From the NCBI GenBank assembly GCA_021781415.1, contig JAJXWW010000100.1, positions 1-35,384 of the forward strand: 35,384 bases of DNA, read 5' to 3'. Positions within the stretch are counted from its first letter, which is position 1, and every line of letters begins with the position of its first letter. Positions 15,945 to 27,300 of the stretch are shown piece after piece. A program made the position numbers and the translations under genes. Origin of the DNA: Planctomycetota bacterium. Lineage in GTDB: Bacteria; Planctomycetota; Planctomycetia; Gemmatales; Gemmataceae. The notes beneath the pieces were generated by a model. That model did no database searches. It was not told the DNA's origin and worked only from the letters and a program-made list of their open reading frames with translations.

Positions 15945-16883
15945 ATGCGAACGCGCATTCTCGATCTCGATGGCGGCGTCCGGCGGCAAGTCACTCTGTT
16001 GCGGCGAACGCGAGCCGAGGTTGTTCCCTTGGGCGAGTGGGGACCGTGGATTCGACTCGCCTGCTCGCATGGAGCGTTCGCTCGATTCGAGGCCCGACTC
16101 GCTCAACTCACCGGCGACAATCGAGAATTCGAGCCGTGCCTAAACTTTGTCGGATCGGGAGACTTCCATCACGTCAGCTTAGCGCTCCTGCGCCGCTTGC
16201 GCGGTCCTTTTAACTTATTGGTCCTCGACAAACATCCCGATTGGATGCGCGGCGTGCCTCTGATGCACTGTGGCACTTGGCTGTGGCACGCCGCTCAGCT
16301 TCCGGGCTTGCAGCGTATCTATCATCTCGGCGGCGCGATGGATTTCGACAATGCCTATCGCTGGCTGGCTCCTTGGCCTCTCCTCCGCTCCGGCAAGCTC
16401 GTCGTCGCTCCCGCGATACATGGACTCCGAGGGCGATGGTGGAAGAAGATTCGCCATTCCCCGCTGAGGCGAAGTCCCGAACGTCCACTCGCGCCCGCCG
16501 ACCTCGAAGACTGGCTCGCTCCCCATCGCGCGGATCTCGCGTCGTGGCCGTTGTACGTATCCTTGGATAAAGACGTACTCACCGCACAAGACGCCGCCGT
16601 CAACTGGGACTCCGGCTATCTCCGCGCTCCCGAGATATTCACCATCCTCGATACCTTCCTCGACGCGGCGAACGAACGGCTGGCGGGAATGGATGTGGTC
16701 GGCGATTGGTCGCCGATTCGGGTGAACGGCTGGCTGCGCCGCTTTTTGGACTGGACCGAACATCCGACGTTGCAGGTCGAACCCAATGAGGCGACGCGGC
16801 GCAACGAAGCGATGAACCTTCGCCTGTACGAACGCCTCTCGTTCGCGGGACTACCTACGAGGCAGTTGACCCGCGCCGCCTGA
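15945..16883 (+). CDS. Arginase/agmatinase-fold (ureohydrolase superfamily) protein
   Basis: A 312-residue protein with the two-metal site of the ureohydrolase superfamily. GDFHH at 72-76 takes the place of GGDHS, DKHPD at 95-99 matches DxHxD (Asp95, His97, Asp99), and SLDKD at 206-210 matches SxDxD (Asp208, Asp210). Length is normal for arginase or agmatinase (about 300-330). All recognisable Mn2+ ligands are present, so hydrolase activity on a guanidino or related substrate is plausible. The substrate-binding loops differ from arginase, so I do not name a reaction. GGAGG lies about 12 nt before the ATG. The stand-alone context gives no pathway clue. Confidence 0.8.
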   Translation: MRTRILDLDGGVRRQVTLLRRTRAEVVPLGEWGPWIRLACSHGAFARFEARLAQLTGDNREFEPCLNFVGSGDFHHVSLALLRRLRGPFNLLVLDKHPDWMRGVPLMHCGTWLWHAAQLPGLQRIYHLGGAMDFDNAYRWLAPWPLLRSGKLVVAPAIHGLRGRWWKKIRHSPLRRSPERPLAPADLEDWLAPHRADLASWPLYVSLDKDVLTAQDAAVNWDSGYLRAPEIFTILDTFLDAANERLAGMDVVGDWSPIRVNGWLRRFLDWTEHPTLQVEPNEATRRNEAMNLRLYERLSFAGLPTRQLTRAA

Positions 16884-16943
16884 AGCGCCACCCCGCAGCG
16901 CCTGCAAAGAAAAAAGTCGAGCAGGCGCTGCGAACCGATCGGC

Positions 16944-17549
16944 TCAACACTTGCGCAGAACGCCAACCAACACGCCGAGGATGCACGATTGCGAACGCGG
17001 ATCGACGTAGATCGGCTGCATCTTGCCGTTGGCCGGTTCCAGACGCACTTGCCCCTTTTCGCGGTAGAACCGTTTCAACGTCACTTCGTTGTCGATCATC
17101 GCCACCACGCGCGCGCCGTTTTCCGCCGTCGATTGTTTGTGAATGACCACGAAATCGCCGTCGTCGATGTGATCCTCGATCATCGATTCGCCGCGCACGC
17201 GCAAGGCATAATTATCGGGTCCACAGAACAGATTGCTGAAATCGAGATAGTCCTCTTCCACGATTGCCTCGGTCGGCGTACCGGCGGCGACCGAACCGAC
17301 CAACGGCAACTCCGCGCCGGGCGGCCGGTGATCGACCAGCTGAATCGCCCGTGCCGATTTGCCCTTGCGCAGAATCAAGCCCTTGCTCACCAGGGCGTTC
17401 AGATGGCACATGACGCCGTTGGGCGACTTGATGTCGAACGCCTCGCCGATCTCGCGCACGGTTGGCCCGTACCCGCGCGATTCGATCTTGTGTTTGATAA
17501 ACTTATAAATCTTCAGTTGCTTCGAGGTTAACTTGGTTAGGTCGGCCAC
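16944..17549 (-). CDS. lexA: LexA repressor (SOS response)
   Basis: A 201-residue LexA. Residues about 1-70 hold the winged helix (KLTSKQLKIYKFIKHKIESR; SPNGVMCHLNALVSKGLI). The self-cleavage site is Ala89-Gly90 in GSVAAG, and the catalytic dyad is Ser122 (GESM) and Lys159 (VTLKR). RecA-stimulated self-cleavage would release DNA-damage genes. The frame runs on upstream to 17813 but is unlike LexA there; a GTG at 17549 with AAGGAGG 8 nt upstream gives the normal N-terminus, so this is a GTG start. It is divergent from trpD, and a palindrome at 17712-17727 is a candidate operator for autoregulation. Confidence 0.96.
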   Translation of the reverse strand: MADLTKLTSKQLKIYKFIKHKIESRGYGPTVREIGEAFDIKSPNGVMCHLNALVSKGLILRKGKSARAIQLVDHRPPGAELPLVGSVAAGTPTEAIVEEDYLDFSNLFCGPDNYALRVRGESMIEDHIDDGDFVVIHKQSTAENGARVVAMIDNEVTLKRFYREKGQVRLEPANGKMQPIYVDPRSQSCILGVLVGVLRKC

Positions 17550-17691
17550 GATTTGGTCCTCCTTCAAAAATGCCGTGGAGCGCAAATTATGCTTCTGGGT
17601 CACTCGACCCGTTGCCCTCTCGTCGCGTCGCCTTCGGCCTGCCTCGCCCCTTCGGTCTTCCCGCTGGAAAACGCCTCGGATTCCAGCTGAG

Positions 17692-17727
17692 CGAGGCAAG
17701 CTGCTTGCCTCGTACAGAAATCTGTAC
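17692..17727. promoter_or_regulatory. Candidate LexA operator and adjoining inverted repeat
   Basis: GTACAG-AAAT-CTGTAC at 17712-17727 is a 6-4-6 dyad, similar in style to known LexA boxes (half-sites with CTGT or GTAC). It lies 163 bp upstream of the lexA start and next to a TATACT -10-like hexamer on the minus strand (17730-17735). A second inverted repeat (CGAGGCAAGC, one base, GCTTGCCTCG; 17692-17712) abuts it. Autorepression is inferred; the planctomycete LexA box is not known to me. Confidence 0.45.
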
Positions 17728-17837
17728 CTTAGTATATTAGACGAACGTACACAAAGATAGAGATTTTTTGGAATCGCGAAAGGAATTCGTGTATGGTCAA
17801 ACAGAGGGGGCACTCATCGTCGTGGGGAGAGCAAAGG

Positions 17838-18869
17838 ATGACCTCATCGTCGCCGGCGTGGTTTGTACCGACGCTGGAAACTCTGTTGGCTCGACGCGAC
17901 TTGCCTGCCGTGCAGATGTGTCAGATGATGCACGACCTCTTGAACGGAGCGTGCGGCGATGTCGAAACGGCGGCGCTGTTGACGGCATTGCACGCGAAAG
18001 GTGAGACGGCGGACGAGTTGGCCGCGGGTGCGTCCGTGCTGCGCGAGTATTGCCTGCCTCTGGCGGCGGGGCGCGACGATGTTCTCGACACCTGCGGCAC
18101 GGGAGGCGACGGCAGCCGGACGTTCAACATCAGCACCGCGACAGCATTCGTGGCCGCCGCAGCGGGGGTTCCGGTGGTGAAGCACGGCAACCGCGCCGTC
18201 TCCAGCCGCAGTGGCAGCGCCGATGTGTTGACCGCGCTGGGCGTGCGCGTCGAGTTGGACGCGACCAAGGCGCGAACGTGTCTCAATCGAACCGGCATGG
18301 CGTTCTGCCTAGCCCCCTCGTTCCACCCGCGCATGGCCCGGGTCGGCGAAGTACGTAAGCGATTGGGCGTGCGAACGCTCTTCAATTGTTTGGGACCGCT
18401 GGCCAATCCGGCGGGAGCGGCCTATCAACTTCTCGGTGTGGGGCGCGTGGAGTGGCTCGATCGCTTGGCAGCCGCGCTAGTTCGCCTGGGCACGCGCCGC
18501 GCGATCTTGGTCTGTGGCCGAGATGGACTCGACGAAGTGAGCCTGTCGGGGCCGACTCTCGTGCGCGAGGTGACGGCGGGACAGACGATCGCCCACGAAT
18601 GGACGCCGGAAGATTTCGGTCTCGCGCCGTGCCAGATCGAGGAACTCCGCGTGGAGGGGCCGGACGAAAGTGCCGCCGTCATTCGAGCCGTTTTACGAGG
18701 CGAGGAGGGTGCCCCTCGAAGAATCGTCTTGGCCAACGCGGCGGCGGCACTGATGGCGGCGGAGTATGCGGCTTCGCTGCGCGACGGCGTGCGGCAAGCG
18801 GCCGAGGCGATCGCCGATGGGAGAGCCTTGAGCGTGTTGAACGCGCTCATCGTCGAGTCGCATGGCTGA
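17838..18869 (+). CDS. trpD: Anthranilate phosphoribosyltransferase
   Basis: A 343-residue TrpD, the second step of tryptophan synthesis: anthranilate plus PRPP gives phosphoribosyl-anthranilate and pyrophosphate. The PRPP site DTCGTGGDG is at 84-92. KHGNRAVSSRSGSADVL (from 115) carries the anthranilate-binding KHGNR motif, and FNCLGPLANPA is typical of the family. Length is normal (about 335-345). The start at 17838 with GGGGAG 8 nt upstream is preferred over an ATG 45 bp earlier, which would add an unlike leader. No other trp gene is nearby, so the pathway is dispersed, as often seen in planctomycetes. A gap of 71 bp leads to the next gene. Confidence 0.95.
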   Translation: MTSSSPAWFVPTLETLLARRDLPAVQMCQMMHDLLNGACGDVETAALLTALHAKGETADELAAGASVLREYCLPLAAGRDDVLDTCGTGGDGSRTFNISTATAFVAAAAGVPVVKHGNRAVSSRSGSADVLTALGVRVELDATKARTCLNRTGMAFCLAPSFHPRMARVGEVRKRLGVRTLFNCLGPLANPAGAAYQLLGVGRVEWLDRLAAALVRLGTRRAILVCGRDGLDEVSLSGPTLVREVTAGQTIAHEWTPEDFGLAPCQIEELRVEGPDESAAVIRAVLRGEEGAPRRIVLANAAAALMAAEYAASLRDGVRQAAEAIADGRALSVLNALIVESHG

Positions 18870-18940
18870 ACCGGCCACGACGGAACTGCGAGACGGCTCC
18901 AACGTAATGATTTGGACGCCCTGAAGAAGGACCTCTTGAC

Positions 18941-19864
18941 ATGGCACGCAAGCTGATCATCGTCACGGATACGGGCATCGACGGGGCGTTCGCCGTCGCG
19001 CTGGCCTTGAACGACCCGGACCTCGATCTCATCGGATTGGCTGCTACGGCGGGGAACGTCAGCTCCGAGCAGGCGACGCGTAACGTCCATGCGCTGATCG
19101 GCTTATTCGATGCGCCGCGCTGGCCTCGCCTGGGGGCCGCGCTGCCGGCCGATTACGGCATCGACGCAGTCAAGTTGCACGGCATTGGCGGATTCGGCGG
19201 CGTCGAGATCCCCTGCGCTCAGTTGCACCATCCGCATCCAAGCGACAAACTTCTCCTCGATCTGATTCACCTCAATCCCAAGGAAACGACGGTCGTACTC
19301 ATGGGGCCGGCCACGACGTTTGCCCGCGCACTCGACCGCGATGCGGATTTGGCCAAGTCGATCGAACGCCTCATCGTCCTCGGCGGCAGCTGGCAAGAAC
19401 CGGGCGACGCCTCGGCCGTGGCCGAGTTTCATTTTTTCTGCGATCCCCCGGCCGCGCGTCAGGTGTTGCGCTGCGACGCGCCCATCACCCTGCTACCCTT
19501 GGACGCGACACGAAAAATGTTGTTCGCGCCGACGGAGTTGTTGTCGTTGCCGGAGTCGGGGTCCCGAACGACACAATTTCTAAGGCACATCGTGCCTCAA
19601 GGCATAGCCGGAGCGGCCAGTCTGTTCGGTATCGAAGGCTTCTATTTGCAGGACGTTCTCGGTCTGCTTCCTTTGGTGTTACCGGAGGCGTTGACGACAA
19701 AAACCGTCTCCGTCGATGTCGAGACGCAGGGCGAACTGACGCGGGGCATGAGCGTATTCGATCTGCGTTGGGGTACGGACAGCGAGGGTAACGTGGAGTT
19801 GGTGACCGGGGTCGATGTATCCGCGGCGAAGAAGTACGTTCAGCGTATATTGAGTTCGGAATAG
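18941..19864 (+). CDS. Nucleoside hydrolase-family protein with altered active site
   Basis: A 307-residue protein of the inosine-uridine nucleoside hydrolase family, which cleaves the N-glycosidic bond of ribonucleosides using a Ca2+ held by an Asp cluster. The N-terminal motif, normally D-x-D-x-x-x-DD, reads VTDTGIDG (8-15): Asp10 and Asp14 remain, but the first Asp is Val8 and the last is Gly15. The substrate loop, normally EFN, reads AEFHFFCD (161-168), and the C-terminal HD reads QD (237-238). Overall length and fold order fit the family. It may use another substrate or have lost activity. No leader peptide is visible. It lies 71 bp after trpD on the same strand. Confidence 0.85.
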   Translation: MARKLIIVTDTGIDGAFAVALALNDPDLDLIGLAATAGNVSSEQATRNVHALIGLFDAPRWPRLGAALPADYGIDAVKLHGIGGFGGVEIPCAQLHHPHPSDKLLLDLIHLNPKETTVVLMGPATTFARALDRDADLAKSIERLIVLGGSWQEPGDASAVAEFHFFCDPPAARQVLRCDAPITLLPLDATRKMLFAPTELLSLPESGSRTTQFLRHIVPQGIAGAASLFGIEGFYLQDVLGLLPLVLPEALTTKTVSVDVETQGELTRGMSVFDLRWGTDSEGNVELVTGVDVSAAKKYVQRILSSE

Positions 19865-19903
19865 AGGAGTTGGGAAAACGGCTGGTAAAGGGGGATAAAA
19901 AGG

Positions 19904-19937
19904 TAACGGCCCCTCAGATTGCTCTGAGGGGCCGTTA
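19904..19937 (-). terminator. Intrinsic terminator of the 23S-5S rRNA operon
   Basis: A perfect 15-bp stem (TAACGGCCCCTCAGA and its complement) with a 4-nt loop. On the minus strand it is followed by a T run (CCTTTTTATC), the right polarity to end the rRNA transcript just after 5S. It also lies beyond the stop of the plus-strand gene at 19864 and may serve that gene weakly. Confidence 0.85.
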
Positions 19938-19941
19938 TAAA

Positions 19942-20053
19942 ATCCCGGCGATAACCTACTCTCGCCCGCGAAGGACTACCATTGGCCCTGGATGCTTAAC
20001 GGCCGTGTTCGGAATGGGAACGGGTGTGACCATCCAGGTATGTTCACCGAGAA
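19942..20053 (-). rRNA. rrf: 5S ribosomal RNA
   Basis: About 111 nt downstream of 23S. The 5' end TCTCGGTG pairs with the 3' end CGCCGGGA to form helix I (with two G-U pairs). The internal signature CACCCGTTCCCATTCCGAACACGG-like segment (minus strand, about 19996-20035) and GAGAGTAGG near the 3' end are typical of bacterial 5S. End positions are estimated to within a few bases. Confidence 0.92.
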
Positions 20054-20189
20054 ATCTCATGATTTTATCCCTTGCGGTCGAGCATGTGAAACAAGTCCGA
20101 GTCACATGGGATAAAATGGTTGTATAAATATGGCAGGGTAAGTAATTGCATTATCGCACGATCCTGAGTGATCGAGAAAAGGATCAATG
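20054..20189 (-). other. 23S-5S spacer with processing stems
   Basis: No tRNA is seen in this 136-nt spacer. TTTTATCCC (20061-20069) and GGGATAAAA (20108-20116) pair, and GGATCAATGCGG at 20181-20192 is the complement of 23052-23063 across the whole 23S gene. These are probably RNase III processing stems. Confidence 0.55.
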
Positions 20190-23053
<2,864 letters not shown>

Positions 23054-23279
23054 GCATTGATCCCGTCCTCGACCTCGATTGCTCAAGGTTTTGAAGTCGG
23101 TATCACTTCCAAGTCACTAATCCCGTCCGCCGCCTTTGCGTGCGTCGGGAAAGAGTAACGATCCTTCAATCTCTACTCTCAGGTCTCATGCAGAGTTCGC
23201 AAGATACGCTGTCACGGTCGGCTTTCGCTTTCCATGACTTCGTTGCTTGTGAAATTGCAACTACTTACCGCTGCCAAAT

Positions 23280-23290
23280 TGTCAAAGAAC
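23280..23290 (-). promoter_or_regulatory. boxA-like antitermination motif in the 23S leader
   Basis: On the minus strand, GTTCTTTGACA lies about 230 nt before 23S and resembles the rRNA boxA (TGCTCTTTAACA in E. coli), which loads Nus factors. Its presence ahead of 23S fits an independently transcribed 23S-5S operon. About 420 bp separate 23S from the next gene (23475) and hold no 16S or tRNA; a promoter would be expected between 23291 and 23474 but I see no confident one. Confidence 0.5.
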
Positions 23291-23474
23291 TTCACTTCCG
23301 GTCCATAGCGACCGTCGTGTCTTTCGTGCGGAGTTAGACGCCTCCGATGCACGAAGGATTCATGTTTTTTACACCGTCCGCCCCGCGCGACAAGATCGAC
23401 GTCCAAAAATATCCATCGCGGGTCGATTTCACACGTCCAACGGAGCGCGAATTGAGCCAAATTTCCCTGCGTTC

Positions 23475-23912
23475 TCAAACGCGCCCGTAGAGATACTCGT
23501 TCAGAAGAAAAATCGTCTGCTCTTGATGCGCCACCTGGAAGGCGTTCAAATCGCCGATGGAAACGACTCCCAGCAATCGCTCCGAGTCGTCCACCACGGG
23601 CAGATGGCGAATGCGGCGATTCTTCATCGCGCCGCGCGCCTCTTCCAATGTGGTGTCCAGCGTGCAGCAAGCGACTTCCCTCGTCATCACTTCGCCGACC
23701 ATTGTGGAAGCGGGATCGCGTCCCTCGGCGACGACGCGCTGCAACACATCCCGCTCGCTGAACATCCCGGCGATGCGATCGCCGTCGAGAACCAGAACCG
23801 CGCCGATGTTCTGTTGGGCCATGTACCGAGCCGCTTCCGCAACGGTTGCTTCCCCGTCGAGCGACCAAACGCGCGTCCCCTTTTTGGACAGAATGTCGCG
23901 GACAATCGCCAT
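23475..23912 (-). CDS. CBS-pair domain protein
   Basis: A 145-residue cytoplasmic protein made only of two CBS domains (about 8-62 and 75-130). CBS pairs bind adenosine nucleotides and act as energy sensors on a partner. Diagnostic features are AARYMAQQNIGAVLVLDGDRIAGMFSERD and ARGAMKNRRIRHLPVVD followed by LLGVVSIGDL. AAAGGAG lies 7 nt before the ATG. It is not fused to an enzyme, so the partner is unknown. It sits just upstream of, and in the same direction as, the 23S operon. Confidence 0.93.
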   Translation of the reverse strand: MAIVRDILSKKGTRVWSLDGEATVAEAARYMAQQNIGAVLVLDGDRIAGMFSERDVLQRVVAEGRDPASTMVGEVMTREVACCTLDTTLEEARGAMKNRRIRHLPVVDDSERLLGVVSIGDLNAFQVAHQEQTIFLLNEYLYGRV

Positions 23913-24342
23913 GTTGACGCTCCTTTATTCGAGATTCTCAATGGAGGGCGCGACTCGTCGTCGGGATGCGCCGAATGCGCGACGAGCCGTTTCGTGGAAA
24001 GGGATTCCTCAGTTTATCGCGTCTCCCATCCCGTTACAATCTTTTTTTGGAGCGATTGTGCGGATTGCGCCGCCGGTAGCGAGGAGCAAGATTCACAAGA
24101 TTTGACAAATTCGTGTTGTACTCCGGCGCGAAGATCGGGAAAATAGAAAAACATTGAGGATAGTCCGGATGACAGGAGACGATCCGCAAAGCCCCCTTCT
24201 CACCCTGTGTGCAGGGGGAGAGGGCCTTTTGGGACGGCCTCTGAGAGCCACCCCCATGCACTGAGCTTGTGGGTTGGCGGGTTCCCAAGCAACACCGAAC
24301 TTCCTTTAGCGAGTACACATCAAAGAGCGGAGTGGAACAGTT
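23913..24342. other. 430-bp gap with a dispersed hairpin repeat
   Basis: No gene is supported here. It contains a GCCCCC-type hairpin repeat at 24191-24226 (related to 6453-6488; inner CCCTG-TGTG-CAGGG stem), preceded by GATCCGCAAAGC and followed by a short T run. A TTGACA at 24102-24107 has no matching -10. The start-proximal part must carry promoters for the divergent genes at 23912 and 24343. Confidence 0.6.
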
Positions 24343-27300
24343 ATGGCGAAACACTGCACCGTCTGCAACAAGGAGTACGGAGACGACTTGGCGGCCTGCC
24401 CTCACTGCGCAGCCGCGAAGAAGACCCATTTGGCCGGTCGCGTCGAAGATCGAACGACGCAGCTGGCCGATTCCGCCGTGGATTACGACGCCCCCGCGGC
24501 GGAACGAGCGAGCGGGGAGCCGATCAGCGGCGCATCGGGGATCGCATGGTCGTCCCTTGTCTCCGAGCCGGAGGACGAACACGTCAAAATCGACTCGCCT
24601 TCCGACGCCGATCTGTTGTCGAAGGCGGGCGCACCTGTGACCCACCACGATTTGGTCGGTGAACTGCCCCCCATCGAGCCGATTGCCCCTCTCGAAGTTG
24701 ACGCGCACGACGAGATGGTCGAGCTGGCCGAGACGCCCCCCAAAGCGAGCCATCGAGCCTCGGACTCGGAAGTCGATCTCGGCGCGTCTCCGGTGGAACT
24801 GGTCGAAGACGGTTCCGGGGCGGTACTGCACGCCAAGCCCCAGGGCGAATCGGACGCGATTGTAGCCGAGTTGGTCAGCGATGCCCTGCACGTCGATGCC
24901 GTGAGCGATTCCGGAATGCGCCTGGGAGAACATGCGGGCGAGGAAGCGGCCCTCGACGCGCTCGATGTCTCGGCGGAATCCTCCCTCGTCGATCTGGGCG
25001 CGAAGCCGGATGGTGGCAGCGACGATTTAGCGGTGGAAGCAGCGAGCCACGCCGTCGAGATGGCCGACGGCAGCGGCATCGATCTGGAGGGATTACCCGC
25101 GCCGGCTCCGTCCGCCTCCGACCTCCATCCTTCTTCGGAATCGGCGGTCGATCTTGGCTCTCATGCGGAGATTCCCACCTCGTTCGGCGAGGGTGGCAGC
25201 GGACTCAAGATCGGCTCCGGCATTGATGTAGGCGACAGCCACGAGCCGGGGACCATCGACCCGATTAGCGATCTATCCATGGAATCAATGCTCTCGGAAC
25301 CCACTACGGTTGAGGCTTCCAATGAACCGACCGTCGCCGCCGTCGAAGAGGAAGAGGCCGCCGTCGAAGCGGATGAGGACGAGAAGCCGCAGAAGCCGGC
25401 CAAACAGCGATCGCGCGTTCCGGCGCTCGCCGGTGGCACATTCTTGGGCATATTGCTCGGCGCGGGCGGACTGATCGGGGCCCGTGTGGGCGGTGTCGAT
25501 GTTCCGGCGCTGATCGGAGTGGCCGAGACACCGAAAGCTCCGGCCCCTCGGCCCAACGTCCCCGCGACGCCTCCGGTGACATTCGATTCGCTCAAAGTCA
25601 TGGTTCTCAACGGCGATTGGGAAGGCGCGGGCAAAGCCGGCATCGAGACCACGCCCGCGAGCAAGGCCGACGAGTTGGCCGCCCGCGGCGATTATCGATT
25701 GGGCGCGTACTTGCAAAAGGCGGGCAACAAGATCAACCCGCAAGACCCGGCCCTGCAACCGGCGCTACAAGACCTTCAGAAAGCGGCGGAGCAAAACGAC
25801 GCTTTAGCGATCTACGATCTAGCCTTTATCAAAGAAATGGCCGGTCAACTGCCGCAAGCGCGAGCCGAATACGCCAAAGGCGCGCAGACCTTCCAAGCCG
25901 ACCCCGTGAAGAAACAGCAATTTGACGCCGCCGTTCAGCGCGTCGATTGGAAGGCGTCGGCCAAACCGGCCGGCGCGGCGCAGTTGCTCCCGGCGGGCAA
26001 GGAAGAACGCACCGTCCTGTTGGCCTTGCTGCTGATCGGGATGCAACAACCGGCCCAAAACCCGCAACAACCGGCCCAGAATCCTCAACCGCCAGCCCAA
26101 GAAGAGAATAAGGAAGCCGGGTTCGACTTCTGGCAGGCCGCCAAGCTGGCCCGCGACGGGAAATTCGCCGACGCCATTCGCCTGCTCGATCGCGCGCGGG
26201 CCCAGCACGACCAAAGAAGATTTAGCAGACTGCGCAAGGCGCAAAATCCGCTCAGCGACCCGGCGGAGGACATCTTCCTCCGCTGCTGCGACGAACTGAA
26301 AGTGTTCTGGCGCATGGAAGACCGCCTGCGGGGCGAGGGCTATCTGACCGACAAGAACAGTCCCGAAGAAGCGTTTCAGAAACTCGTGTCGTCGGCCCAG
26401 ACGAACGCCGCGCTGGTCAAGGATACCAACGATCGACTGTTGGCGGCCAAGCTCATCGCGCCCGGCGACGATTTGAGCAAAGGCGTCGCTCGCCTGATCG
26501 ACGAAAAGAAGAAGGCCGAGGACAAGGCCGACGATCTGGCCGGGAAGCTCGCCAAGGCCCAAACCGACGGCAAGAAACTGAGCGACGATTTGGCCTTGGC
26601 GAGGAATTCGCTCACAATACTTAAAGTCGATTTGAACTCTGCGAAGGAGCAAATCACGAAATTGAAGACTGCCAACGGCGAACTCGATGCCGCCTTCAAA
26701 AAAATCGTCGCCGAGTTGGCCGCCGCCAAGTTCCTCGATCCCGAAGGCAAGCCGAACGTCGTCGACGCCGTGAAGAAAGCCGTCGATGTCGCCAAGATCA
26801 AAGATCCCCAAGGGATGCTTCGAGAGCAGCGCATGGAGATCGATCGCTTGGCGGCCTCGCTGAAGGATCGCTGGAAACCGGACGAGATGTTGCCGCTGTG
26901 GCTGCTGTTGCTCGACGAAAACAGGGCGCGAGACGACTTGGCCGTTCGAGCCGGCAAAGACGTGGATCGCGTCACCGCCGACAAGAGCGCCTCGAAAGCG
27001 CGCAAGGGCGAGGCCGCCGTGGTGTTGGGACTCGCGCTGCGCAACACCGAGAAGTTTGCCGAGGCCAAAAAGATGCTGGAAGCGGCGCGCGGCTCGGTGG
27101 ATAAGGGCGAATGGCTCGTCCGCGCCGAGGCCGCCCTGAAAGAGGTTTCCGATCCCGCCGCCTATTTCGGAAAACAAGCGCAGACCCTCTACGACAAAGG
27201 CCGCATGGACGAGGCGTTGGCCGTGCTGGCGCGGGCCATGACGGTGCTGCCGCCCAACGGGCAAGGAAAGCTCTTGGCCAAACGCAGTTCGATCGAATTG

